A DNA stretch of 64,000 nucleotides from contig LR746268.1 in NCBI GenBank assembly GCA_902729315.2, forward strand, positions 5,501,501 to 5,565,500. The letters are read 5' to 3'. Source of the DNA: Spirodela intermedia. Its lineage: Eukaryota; Streptophyta; Magnoliopsida; Alismatales; Araceae. Positions 47,905 through 59,700 of this stretch are shown one piece after another (the stretch's first letter is position 1; each line of letters begins with the position of its first letter). The notes below the pieces were generated by a model that saw nothing but the letters and a program-made list of their open reading frames with translations, was not told the DNA's origin and made no database searches. The position numbers were made by a program, and so were the translations under genes.

Positions 47905-50900
47905 AATGTTTACAAAGGGGTTTAGCAGGGTCCTTTCCGTATGCCTACGTAAATAGCCGTTATCATGTCTTTCATCCTATCGCAACCTTGAGGGTTCATA
48001 GGCGAGCAGAGAAGGATGATCCCATCTCCCCCCGGGATGTGCCGTCACGTCGTTTTAATGGTTAAGGCTCGTAGCCTAGTACTTAACTCCCAGAGCGTCT
48101 TAATCTACTGCTACAGAGTAGACGGTATCATATGCCGGATGCTTTGAAGCTTGGCAGAGATGGATGCATCCACCGGGGAGAAGAGGATTCGGGATTTGAG
48201 TTCTCCGCGCCGCTGCTACGCCTAATCCTCCATTTCCCCGTAAAGCTGACCGTAACTAAGGGTTCGAAGCAGCGGCCAAAAGATCACATCAAGATGTAAT
48301 AGAGGGAGGGAGACATATGGTCAGCCCCGGCCCGGATGGCGCAGGCTGTGGGATTTGTCTCCACATGGCCTAGCCGTGCCGTGGCGGTGGAGCGTCTGCG
48401 ATGCTACGCCGGCGTAGGAGGAGGTGGTGTTGACGGCCCGCGACGGGAGATCCTGGGGCGGATGCGGCGTAACTCCACACTGTGGAGACGGACAGCAGTT
48501 ATTGATCAACCCCGTTGGGAGGGAGGCCCGTCCAATCACTATCCCTCCCACCCGCTGACGGCTTCGGCTCGAATCCGGCCCGGGGGATCCCCTCGACACC
48601 GCCAAGCGGCTGTCTTGTCCAGTGCCCGAGCTGTGTAGGTCTTCGTAGGGCCGCATCGTACCTTCTCTTGGACTCGGCAGGGTCTTGCCCTCAGGCGTGT
48701 GATTACGGGGCTGAGGGATGGTATGCTCGCAGTGCACAACTCGTCTGGAGGGGGAGAGGGCGGGGGGTGGAAGTGAGGAGCAGGAGCGTTTACTACAAAT
48801 GTTAGGTCTTTGGGCATGGGTGGAGTGGGAAGCTTTTCCAGAGACCTTTTTCTTTCCCTAATCCAGCAGCAGCCGCCGCAAAGATTGACGTTAGCGCCGA
48901 AGTATTCGGCATCTTTCCCGACGCACGGATGGAGGGTCTGGAATTCCTCATCGTTTTTCGATTCTCCTGTGTAGTAAAGGGGAGGGAGAAAAGCCATCCT
49001 TCCCGCTACCAGGCGCACTGCAGGTGATACCCTCTCTGCCATCCTGTGGACGGAGGCGGGGGAGGGAAGGACCCCACCGCTCAGACGGCAGGAGCTCCGG
49101 TGCCGCAGGTCCTTGTGCACACATACTCTCAGACCTACCGCTTCCTCCCCTCGAACGCTTCCCTCTCCCTGGAAGCTTCTGTTTCCCTCTCTCCGGTACG
49201 CCGTGGCCATCTCAACCTCCTTTTCTCTCGGGTATCTGATCACCGCCAGGCTAATTTTATTATGAGCCTCTCCTCCTCTGGCTCTCCTTCCCTTGCACTG
49301 CACATGCGATTGTATGCCAGATGATGACTATATTAATTTATACACGATTGAACTAAATGGGGGGGGGGGGAACATGAGAAGTTCTGCATAATATAATCTC
49401 TTTCGAATGCCAATGAGATCAATCACGTTATCAGGGGACTCCTGTGCTCGAAACCATGGGAAGGCCAGCGCATGGGTTTGTGGGCTAAGAAAGACAGCGA
49501 TCTCAGGAGGGAAGAGAAGCGCGTGGACTCGTCGGAGTCCAAGAACGTGGTGCAAGTTTGTCAACTGGCCGTGCATCGTAGTAATAATCATCGACCAATT
49601 GGGGCTGCTGGGGTAGCGTCTTTTGACTCTAGCATCTGATTCTTCTTGACAAACGCCTGCAAGTCAAAAGGCACCGCCCAACTGATTAGCGACCCCTCTG
49701 CTACCGATCCTCCACCGTGCGGTTGCTCTCCATACCCGTTAACGTTTGTCAAGATTCGTGTGGAGAGAGAGAGAGAGAGAGAGAGAAGATGAGCAAACTT
49801 CTTTTTCCCCCGATATCCCTCATTCTCTCTCCTCCTTATTCACGGGCACATATATGATGAGGATTCGCCGCAAAGCCCAGATGAACCCAGTCGAAACTTA
49901 GGCGTACCGTTGTTTCTTTGGAGGTACCTAAGTGAGGAATCATTCGCGTTCTCTTCGAGGGGGAAGAAGAGGGAACTCGCTAAAATAGCACCCATTCCTC
50001 GTTACCAGGCAATTCCTTTTCAAATGGGAAAGTAAGCTTCTAGACTGTGGGGAGGGTCGACGTAATTCAAATTGGAAAGTAGGCTTCTAGGAAAACTAAG
50101 CTTTTCCTATGCATTTGTTGTGGCAACAGTCGCTGTGCAACACTCACTTGTAGCCGTCTGCACAGCCGGCATCCAGAGACGGCTGATGGAACGAGGGAAA
50201 CTGCGGAGGGAGGGAAACATCTGATGCAGCAGAGCAGATCGAGAAGCGGACAGCGACGGATCCTGCCACAGTCTGATTCCATCAGAATCGGCAATAACTC
50301 AGCGAGTGGTCAATCGCCCTTTAACCACTGGTTTAGGAGGTCCAGGTGCTAACTCATCGCCATCGTCCAACCTTCAACTGGTGGCATTTGGAACCGTGCC
50401 GCCATGAACCCCAATCATTATCATTCTCTTCATAAGTTTCATGCTTCCGACGATAAACCGACATCCTCTCTTCATCACCATCATATATTTGAAGGAAGCA
50501 GAGACGCATAAAACCATCTCATTCGACGCGATTGGCCAAGAAGAATTGGTGGGCATTATTCATTGAAATAAGACACCCGCCATGCGATTAAGCGTTAATT
50601 TCAACTAGTATGAGCCTTTATGGCCGTTGGAGTGACCGGGGCATTTGTTAAGCTAGGAAAACAATTGCGGCGCAGTCTACGCCTGCCAGCGGTCTGGTGT
50701 ACTTCATTTAGATCCACGAGGGCACTGCCAGCGTCGTTCTTACAAATGCGAGGAACCCAAGGGTTTTCAGACACCTCGCTCTCCATGCCCGTTGCATGGG
50801 AGTGCATGAACGCGTCCGGGGCTTGCTGTCACGTTTCTGAAATGCACACGAAGGGTAATATTTTCTGTTGGAGCAACGATTTAATTGGGACCTGCGATGG

Positions 50901-51779
50901 GAGGGAGGTTCGGCTGATAGCCTTTGGGTGAATATGCAGGGAAAGATGCAAAGAGGGAAAGAGACACGGAGGGACATGATAGATATTGACCGGTAAATTG
51001 GAAGATACAGCATCTCTGTAAGGCATAAGTTAAACATGGCACTCACATGCCGGCTGCCATGACAGAAGGCGGTAGTGTCTATTTTAAGCTTGGACCAGGC
51101 TCAGAAGGTGAATCCCAGGTGATATGCTGTAAGCAGTCTATTCGAGGTCTGGTTGGAGACTACCTTGTCCTGTAAGGAAAAGAAAAGAGCGGAGAGAGAG
51201 GAGAGAGAGAGAGAGAGAGAGAGAGAACCGAGGTGAACAAATTATCTCATTACAACATGAAGCGGTGCCATTTATTCTTTTGGTAAGATTGAACAGCAAG
51301 AAGGCGAAGATCGAGAAGTCGAAGCGGGGATTTCCGCACGACAATCAATAGAAAGATTTTCCATAGATTCGAAGAATTTCCACTCTAAGAATTGCGGATA
51401 GGGCGTGAAAGGATGGAGCTCTTGAATAGGAAGCGGCATCTGTCTTCTAACTGTCACGACGCGCTCATCGCTGACTTCTCCAAAAGCATGCTTGTGGAGG
51501 AAGAATATGTGAGAAGATGGAAACCAACTAAAACAAGATATGAGCCAATAAATTCCGAAGCCAATGGTATCAGGGACCTAAGGCTCTCCACCTCCGTCTG
51601 TCCCTCCGAGAAGTCGAGGGAATATTGCACTTGCACCTCTTTCCTTCAATCCTCTCTTTTTTTAGGTGCTAGGACAAGTGGTAGCACTTGAAATAAGAAA
51701 AAAAACCAAATGAAGAGGCTTTCAACAACGATCAATAGCACTGTTAATGGACGTAACCAAACTGCTTTCCGAGGTCAGA
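47905..51779. other. 3.9-kb region with no recognisable gene
   Basis: Between RPS26 and the ERF gene I find no known domain, RNA gene or mobile-element protein. 48.3-49.3 kb is GC-rich and carries the longest unexplained open frame (48539-49303 minus, about 223 codons from its first ATG) and a plus-strand frame starting at 49046 (MDGGGGGKDPTAQ). Neither resembles a family I know. (GA)n runs are at about 49764-49789 and 51197-51227. The ERF 3' UTR would take up the right end. Confidence 0.45.
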
Positions 51780-52912
51780 TCAACAGCTATCCCTCGATAG
51801 GCCACCTCTGATGGGTTTATCTTGTTCTTGAGGATTCGAGCTAGAGGAAGAGCTGCTGAACGGGGAGGAAAAGCCCACCAGTCCCTGCGGAGAGTTCCCT
51901 GGAGACGCCAAGATCGGTGGAACGCTCGAAAATATGATGCGTCGACCGTAGAGTCTGGCCGCCACAGTATGGAGGTCCTCGTCTCCACCGCGAAGGAGCT
52001 GGGCGTACTGAAGGAGATCCGGGTACGATGGTGGCGGTCGGAGCACCGGATCTGACACCTGTCGGGGAATTCCTGGGGATACCAGGAAACCAAGATCCGT
52101 CCGACCTTGGACTCTCTCGGGGAAATTGAGCTTCGCCTTTGCGCCTTTGAATCTCAGGGCAGCTTCATCGTAGGCGGCGGCTGCACCCTCTGCGGTGTCG
52201 AAGGTGCCGAGCCACACTCGAGCAGCTTTCTTCGGATCTCTAATCTCCGCTGCCCACTTTCCCCATGGTCTTTGCCTCACTCCTCGGTAGTGCCTCCGCC
52301 TCGGAGCAACCCCTTTCACATAAAATAGAGAACGACTACTCAGTGCATAATATTTATCCAGTTGTAAACGGTGGTCGTTTGGCACGATAGGAACAACTCT
52401 TGCGGACAACATGAATCACAAAATAATAGAGACGAAGAAGAAACTGATTCATCACTAGATGATGGTGCAGGCTGCCTTCCTTGGCTTTCTTTGATATTTT
52501 CCCTCTATTGCATCCCCTTCTGTTAGGACTCGAGAGTTCCATGGGCACTACTCGTGCGACCGTCTTTTTGTGTAGAAGTTTAAAAGAAAAAACAGCATAA
52601 AAATATGAGATCCAGCTGCAGCGATCATTTCGAAGTCGAGGAAAGCTTATACCTTGTTCTTCCGAGGGTGGGTTGGAGTCTCTCTCCACGCAAACCGCCG
52701 GCGGCGGCGCCGACATCTCAGATTTCTGGGGATCGCTGACGAGCACATCTGTGACTTCTCTCTCCCGAGTGGTGCTGATAACGTGTGTGAGGGCCGAGAC
52801 TATGACCGTCGCATCCTGGTCTGCCCTCTCCGATGTAAATTGCGTGTAAAGCTCCTCTTCTTCCTCCGGCTGGTCGGGAGGAAGAGGACTCTTTCCATGC
52901 CTTTGATCCAGC
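51780..52912 (-). CDS. AP2/ERF transcription factor, group X (RAP2.6L/ERF113-ABR1 type); 5' end unresolved
   Basis: Exon 2 (51780-52312) holds one AP2 domain: [69 protein letters not shown] and a Ser-rich tail follow, as in RAP2.6L. The Ala and Asp of [14 protein letters not shown] place it in the ERF, not DREB, class. Exon 1 ends at 52653 (CAA G|GTATAA). Its frame reads leftward from about 52912 and includes [11 protein letters not shown], a conserved group X N-terminal motif. No in-frame ATG precedes that motif here; the first in-frame ATG is at 52716, after it. So the true start is probably in a further exon not identified. Group X ERFs act in ABA, wounding and waterlogging responses and in regeneration. 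Confidence 0.82.
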
Positions 52913-55900
52913 TTTCACTGTCCTCTCGTCAAATACGACGACTTCGTGGCCCGACTATAGATCGTTAGATCTGAAAAGGATGGGAACTATGGTCGCTTAG
53001 GGGGTTGAGGGTGGAGGTCGGAGAAGCGTTGGCAGAAGAAAAAGATAAGAGTGCAGGGAAGAGGAAAGACAAGAGTTGCAGAAAGCGACTGCGAGAGGTG
53101 AAGATGAAGGGGGAATAGGGAGGGCGTGATGATGAGAAGTGGAGCTGGATTCCGGCGAGTGGTGCTTTTATTGGCTGCTTGCAGTTTTACCCCTGCTTTT
53201 ACAGCCTCCTATTATCTGCTTCCTCCGGTTCATTTGCAACACATTCGCTTCTGCGTGTGTGCGTGTGTGTCTGTGTGTGTGTGAGTGAGAGAGAGAGAGA
53301 GGGGGGGGGGGGACGGGGAGGGGGATTGTTTAAGCTTGTTCATTAGGGTTGGTTGGCCTTGTAGTTCAAGCGACGCCAGGTGTTGAGCGTTTCCCTTGGC
53401 GGTCCGTTGGCACCTTGTGTCATTTCCGTAACCTTCCCGACTACCCTCCCTCGCTGCCCTCCCTCTATCCTGCCATATGTAGTCCACCCGGCTCCACCAA
53501 ACAATAAATTCATGCGACACCATTCTAGGGAGGCGAGGGAGACCCACACGTACAAGCAAGAAACCTACGTACGTTTCCTGCCGAAGAAACTCAAAGAGCC
53601 ACTGTTCTCACAGTCTCATACGAGAGACTATTTGAAAACGAACACTTGAGTTCTTACGCATATAATAATACCCCGCGGTCGTCCGATTATCAAATCTTCG
53701 GTCTTCAGTAAATCTGAGTCATCTATTTGATTGGCATTCCCGTAGACTCTGCCCTCTGAAGACCCTACATACTACACTATCCCCCGGTCCTTTCATGTCC
53801 AAGACTTCGGTCATCAAGTGCTTGTCACATACTTGCATGGAGACTAGAAAAAACCAGCTAGAGAGAGAAACTAGAGAATAGGCTCAAGACGCAAAGAATC
53901 CGGGAGCAACCCGGATCAACACGAACGCGTGGCCTGGCCTTCTACGGCGTTCGGATTGACGCGAACGTCACCAAAACACCCGAATCCAGCTCCTCCTGCT
54001 CCGATGGCCCGCTCGGGTCTTCCCATCGAGGCGATTCCTTCCCTCGGCTTTCTGCAGGGGAAGGTCTGAATATAGCCTCACAACGATTACTTCAAACCCG
54101 GCCCTTAGACGATTTCGAGGCATATAATCGGTAGAAGCCCCTGCATACTTCGGTGCGGGGTTGAAAGTGATACTGATGGCCGATGACCAAACTCTTCCCA
54201 TTAATTTGCGGGTCTTCATGCAGTCGCCGATCCTTCTTTAAACCATGACTCTACCGGAATTTCTTCGCAGCGTGGTTGTGACCATCCCCCCCCATCTCGT
54301 CTTCTGCCGCCGTCGCAGTGTAGTTGTCACACTGCCTCCCCCATCTCTGTGCAGTCAAGTGGCCCTGAGTTGCAACGGCGCGATGTTCCATGGTGAGGGT
54401 CCATCGTATTGATCTCCCTCTACTTCCCTGTGCTCGGCCGTTGACTTGTGGTCCTGACGAAACCAGCTGGGAACGCGTAAATGGAGCTCTTCCCCGGACG
54501 GAGGGCACATGGTCCATCGGGCAGCTGGTCAACAGGCGAAACCCCTGATCAAAATATCTTATTTAAGGTCTTCTTTTTTCACATGTCACCCGACTACTTC
54601 ACATGGAACTTCGTCGCAGCGTGAACAGTGAATAATTTGGTCACCCCCGTCCGAAGAAGTTCACCCACTTGAGAAGGTTCTTTTAGAAACGACCGACGGT
54701 GAATTTATAGGGGAGAGGGGGGGGACGGTAATTAGATCTGCCGCAGTTGTGGGCCAGACAGATGGAGAGGGGGGGGCCGTGAATCCCGCATCGGATGTCC
54801 GAGCGATCGTGCCGGGCGATGTAACGGAATATCCCACGTCTCGGGCAAGGGCGATGGTGCCGCCGCGAGGATAAATACCGGGGTACGTTCTTCACTTCCA
54901 ACGCTGGTGCTCTCTCTGCAGGGCCTCCTCTCGAAGGTCTCCTCCGCATGCCGCTTCCTCCTCCTTGTTCCCTTCCGATTCGCCGCCAGATCTCCGTGTC
55001 TTCAATCGGAAACAGTCTCGTAGGTGGGACGGATCTCCCAGGATCTTCGATTGGATTGGAGGATTGTGAATTCATCTGACATTCCTAAAGTATTATTGCT
55101 CCTGATCTTCGATTATGATCTTTCTCATAATTTTGTTTATCTCTCGTCATCCTCAATTTAGCTAGAGCTTCCTTGCTCCGATCCGCGTGAAGTCGAGGAA
55201 CCTGGGAAAAAGTCACATAAAATACCGTGCAATTAGAAATATCCTCCCAGAAACAGTTCCCATGCCAAAGTTCTGCACCTTACCTAGGCCTTCTATTTAG
55301 ACAGAGAATAGGCCGGCTTTTTTCCCCTCGTCGGCATTAACTCGGTGAAATCGTGAACAATATCCAGCCGCTCCGGGTGTCTGTGTATGGAAGTCTCGGA
55401 TCGTGCGACTGGAACGCTGCCGCATACTAATTTTCTAATGGTTCAATCAATGACCTGGTACTGTATTCCGCTGGTTTAATCCTTAGAAGCATCTCCGACG
55501 TCACCTTCTTTATGTGCCTCTTTCTTCACGACTCTCTTTGCTGCTATTGTGAGTTTTTTTTTTGTCCCAAGCTGGCTATATTATGTGATCGAGTAATTAT
55601 TGATGGAGGAAGGGAGTAGTCATTGAACGGTATTCGATAAGTGGATCTGGAGATATGTGCGTAAGAATTATAATAATTGGTTTTGAATATCATCAACCCA
55701 GAGATATATCATCCTGGCAATATCATTTTTATGATTAATCACCTCTCTGTCATATGCTCACTGATTAAGTTTGTGTAAACCAAAATCTGAACTTTTTTTC
55801 AATGAAATCCTTTTTCTTCATTTCTTGACTACAGATTGGCAATCAGTTATACATTTTGAAGTTTTTCGTGCTTGAGATTGCATCACAAAATGAAGTCAAT

Positions 55901-56699
55901 GAACCGTGCTGGAGCCGTTTGATTCGATAGATCAATATGTTAGATCTTTGGAACATCCTTAGCTTCGGATCTGCTGCTGATTCTAGTAGAGGGAGGAAGC
56001 TGCCCAGTTGTCTGTGGGTATGTTTATTTTTGTTTGTTTGTAGCATAGTCAGCTCTACATAAAGGGAAACCTATTATTTTGCTGAAGTCGGAAAGTTCTC
56101 TACGAACGAGGCAAAAAGGCAATATTCTCTAACCAGAACTCAACCAACCTTTTTGGCTTCACCTAAAATATTTAGCTGATTTGGCAAGACGTGCTCCTTT
56201 GCGGACTCAAGACGGGTTCAACTGCGTGGTAACCTCGTGCTGTGTCTTGGGGTTGTGGCCGGGGTAATTTTCTTTAACGTTTTCTGGTTGCATCACATGA
56301 AAAATGAATGGTGATATTGCTACTCTTCTCCCGTAAGATACAGAACATCTCACATACAGTCTTCTGTAGTGGTAATCTTCCCTCATAGGATACAAGGATA
56401 TGGTCACCCCCTGTAACACAGTACGACGTAGAGTTCTCCGTCTTTTCACGGGATATAGTCGCCATGCCATCAATCGTCATCAATTAGGAAATACTTAACA
56501 TTAAAGCCTGCTGTCAACTTCTTTCCAACGAGGCATCAGCGTAAAATCGCGATAAAATTGTTTTCCTGTTTGTCTTCTCCTTCCATAGATCGAGGACATA
56601 GGAAGGACATGCGACGAGGGTTCTTGTCGAGGCAAAAAGGGGTGACCGGAGAAATTGTATCCAGAGAAATCATCATCATCACTCATCACTCATCACTCA
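52913..56699. other. 3.8-kb region with no recognisable gene
   Basis: The right flank of the ERF gene; its promoter must lie in the left part. A mixed (GT)n/(GA)n/(G)n tract is at about 53260-53312. 53.9-55.1 kb is GC-rich and has two related short stretches (TTCTTCGCAGCGTG at about 54260 and TTCGTCGCAGCGTG at about 54610), which hints at a decayed repeat element. 55.1-56.7 kb is AT-rich and unremarkable. No transposon protein, LTR pair or RNA gene could be shown. Confidence 0.45.
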
Positions 56700-56712
56700 T
56701 CATTCATCATTA
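56668..56712. repeat. ATC/ATCACTC short tandem repeat
   Basis: (ATC)n passes into about four heptamers ATCACTC and then ATCATTC, straddling the ORTHRUS-like stop codon at 56700. Confidence 0.85.
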
Positions 56713-59700
56713 CATCGAGCGGCTTTGCTGCCAGCTCTCGTCCTTCTGTTCCATGGTCCGCGGGGGACAAGCCTCTTTCTTTTGAGGCGATACACCACTT
56801 CCATCCCAGCCGGCGGGGCTTCACTCCCTTTCTCGATTTCCTCTTCAGAGTTAGCCACATAGATCTCCGAGTCCCCATCCACAGACTCTACCTTCTTCTC
56901 TTTGAGGCCACCGACCGCATCCCTCACCTTCTCGGTGGGATCACCTGCTTCCCCTTTGGACGTCCTCCCAGCACCTCCATCACCATTATCCTCGAGGTCT
57001 GTATCATGCACTTCATCACCTCCGCCAGCTTCGGCCCCAGCCTTCTCGACCACATCGCTTCCCTCGCTCAAACACTCAGCACTCTCCTCCTCTTCCTTCC
57101 GCTGGAGCGAGTCTATCAAGTCCATCATCTCTCTATTAACCTGGCATTATACCAAGGAGAGGGGGGGGTAAGTAGCCAAGCAAAACCAGGAGGGGGAAAC
57201 AACGGCTCGATGAGTCAGGTCTGGGATTACCTGGGGATTTTGAAGAAAGTCTGAGATGTCATTCGGGCAAGAAGGGCATTTCCTGAGAATCTTCTGGGCT
57301 CTGAGCGTTCGCCCTCCTCGAGTCCGCTCTCTCACTGCCGCATTCCCATCAAAAGCGCCCAGAAGGCATTCCTTGCAGAAGTTATGGGCGCATGGGGTCG
57401 TGAGAGGCAGCTTCATGACGTTTCTGCAGAGTAGGCAGCTGAATTCTGCAGACATGCCAGGAATGCAAGCAACATAAGCCACACAAATCAACCCATCATT
57501 TGCAGAGAATCAGGTAAAAAGTCTGGCTAAATGGTCAGCTCCACAACCTTTCAGGAGCCTGTCACGGACAGACACTCGGCCGATCCTTGCAGCCCTTTGC
57601 ACCCGCTTCCTGCCCTCGGCGTCCTGGATAACCAGAGGCTTCTTGCTCGCCGGGGGGGGTATGAACCACTTCCAGCCGTCACTCTCCTGGAGTTAAACAG
57701 TTACTATAAGTGGAGGCTACGCAGCACAGAAGATAGGGATATCAGAAACGTCAGGATGAAGGGCATTTGCGAACATCGTAGTCCCACGCCGGCATCCCCG
57801 TCCTCTTCGTGACGTCGGTTGCGTTCTTGAGCTCCGCGACCTTTGGCAGTGGCCTCGGGCGATCGCCGTGGGTATCACTGGGCTCCTCAAGATGAAGAGG
57901 GAGACATTCAAAAAAAGAGGAAGAGAAGAGGAGACGGACTCCCAAAGGTCAACTCAAAGGAGGAAACGGACCTTGTCCACGGGGCGGGGTTATTGTCGCA
58001 CCGAACAAACAGGTATCGACAGACCTTGAATCCCTGCGGTACATTGGGAATTATGACGCATAAAATGAGATCACTATAAAAAAATACCACACGAGCGCAC
58101 AGGGGACACAAACTACCTAAGGATGAAGAAAAAAAAGGTAAGCTACAGTTAGCGACAGCAATGGACCACCTTCAGGCCCCGAGCCTGGCTGAGCCCAGCC
58201 TTGAGGCCCGACCTAACCGGACTGGGTCTGGGCTTCCATACGGTCCAGCCTGGAACCATTTTGTCTAGTCCTATGGTTGTCCCACACAGCACCTCTCTCT
58301 GTAGACTCCGAGCATCATTTTTCTCTTGGCCTAGGGAAAGCCCCGGGCCACGTATTAGTGATTCTGGGCACAGACGGGGCGTGACAGGAGCCTTGCCCCA
58401 GGCCACTGGGACTCCTGCTTATGTTAATACGTACGCAATGTAAAACTAAGAGGCAAATAACGTGTAAAAGGGTGGACCAAAGGCTGGTGAGAGTACTTGG
58501 ATGCCCACTTTCCGCCAGCACATCTCGATCCTGTAGACTCCATCATAACGAACGCCCTTCTCAGGTGCATATGAAGATCGCTTCTCTTTGTGAGACCTGT
58601 GACCAAGTAAGAAAGCTTGTTCATATCCCAAGAAAGAAGGCTGTTCTCAAGCGACAGCCCAAAGGGCAGAGCATTCCCAATGAAACACAAGGTCCAACCT
58701 TAACAGTAGAAGGTAGATGCGCGACTAGCAACAAAATATGAGCACAGTGCGTTCAATGTTAAATATAAAACAGCGGAGATGATTATAGCACAGAAAACGA
58801 TGCTACGCTGATATTAATTTAATAGTTATATTCATATTATAAATAAATAATAAGTGCCACAGAAGTCCTTAAACGACAAAGCAGTGGGATTAATGTCTCG
58901 AACGGCCTGCTTTCTTGACTTAATCAAGTGACCTACCTTACAACTCGAACAGGGTAGCCCTTCTGGCAACTAACCCTTAAGGCCTGATTAAGCTTCTCGA
59001 ACCTCTGGTCAAAGGATTGCTCCTTGTTTGTTCTTTTGTTCCCACTCAGGTCCCGTCCCCCGCTGCAATTACGTGGCAAACGCCATGAAACTTGGATCGG
59101 AAAATGTCCAACAAATAAAGAAAGAATCGTCCAATTGTAAGAAATCGGGACCTCAAAGGAAATATCTAAACCGAGGTAGTTGTGCTCAAAATCGCACACA
59201 GAGATTTACTCATGGTGCCTGAACATGAAAGCAAAGCCAGCCGAGTATGTAAACGGTAGAGCATGAAACCAGCCGAACAGCTCATAATTATTTAGGCGAC
59301 GAAGGGAAGCACGCTGGCTGAAAACAATCCCTACTTGAAACCTAGTTTACAAGAGTTTTAATAGAATTATGAGAACAAGGAATCATCAATGTATGCGTTT
59401 AAATTTGGTGAAGCGATAGTCAAGAAAACCTCATAATGTAGAGATTGAGAAAGAAATCTATTTTTCAACCTTTGTCAACCACAGCATCAAAATCTATTTA
59501 GGCAGCCTTTGCCGCAATATTTCTCACAATCAACTTTATACCGTAAACTATGTCAACAGTTACTAAGAGAAACCTTTTGATTCCTTCGGTGAAGATGATT
59601 ATCAGTCAAGAGCTTCTGCTCAGACTCATTGATTGATAGAAGTCAATGATGTAAACAAGAATACAGTTTAGCATCGGTCACATTGATGATGGGGTAAAGC

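Noticed and set aside
51090-51120. GGACCAGGCT resembling the start of miR166
   Set aside because: The match ends after about ten bases and no hairpin partner was found nearby.
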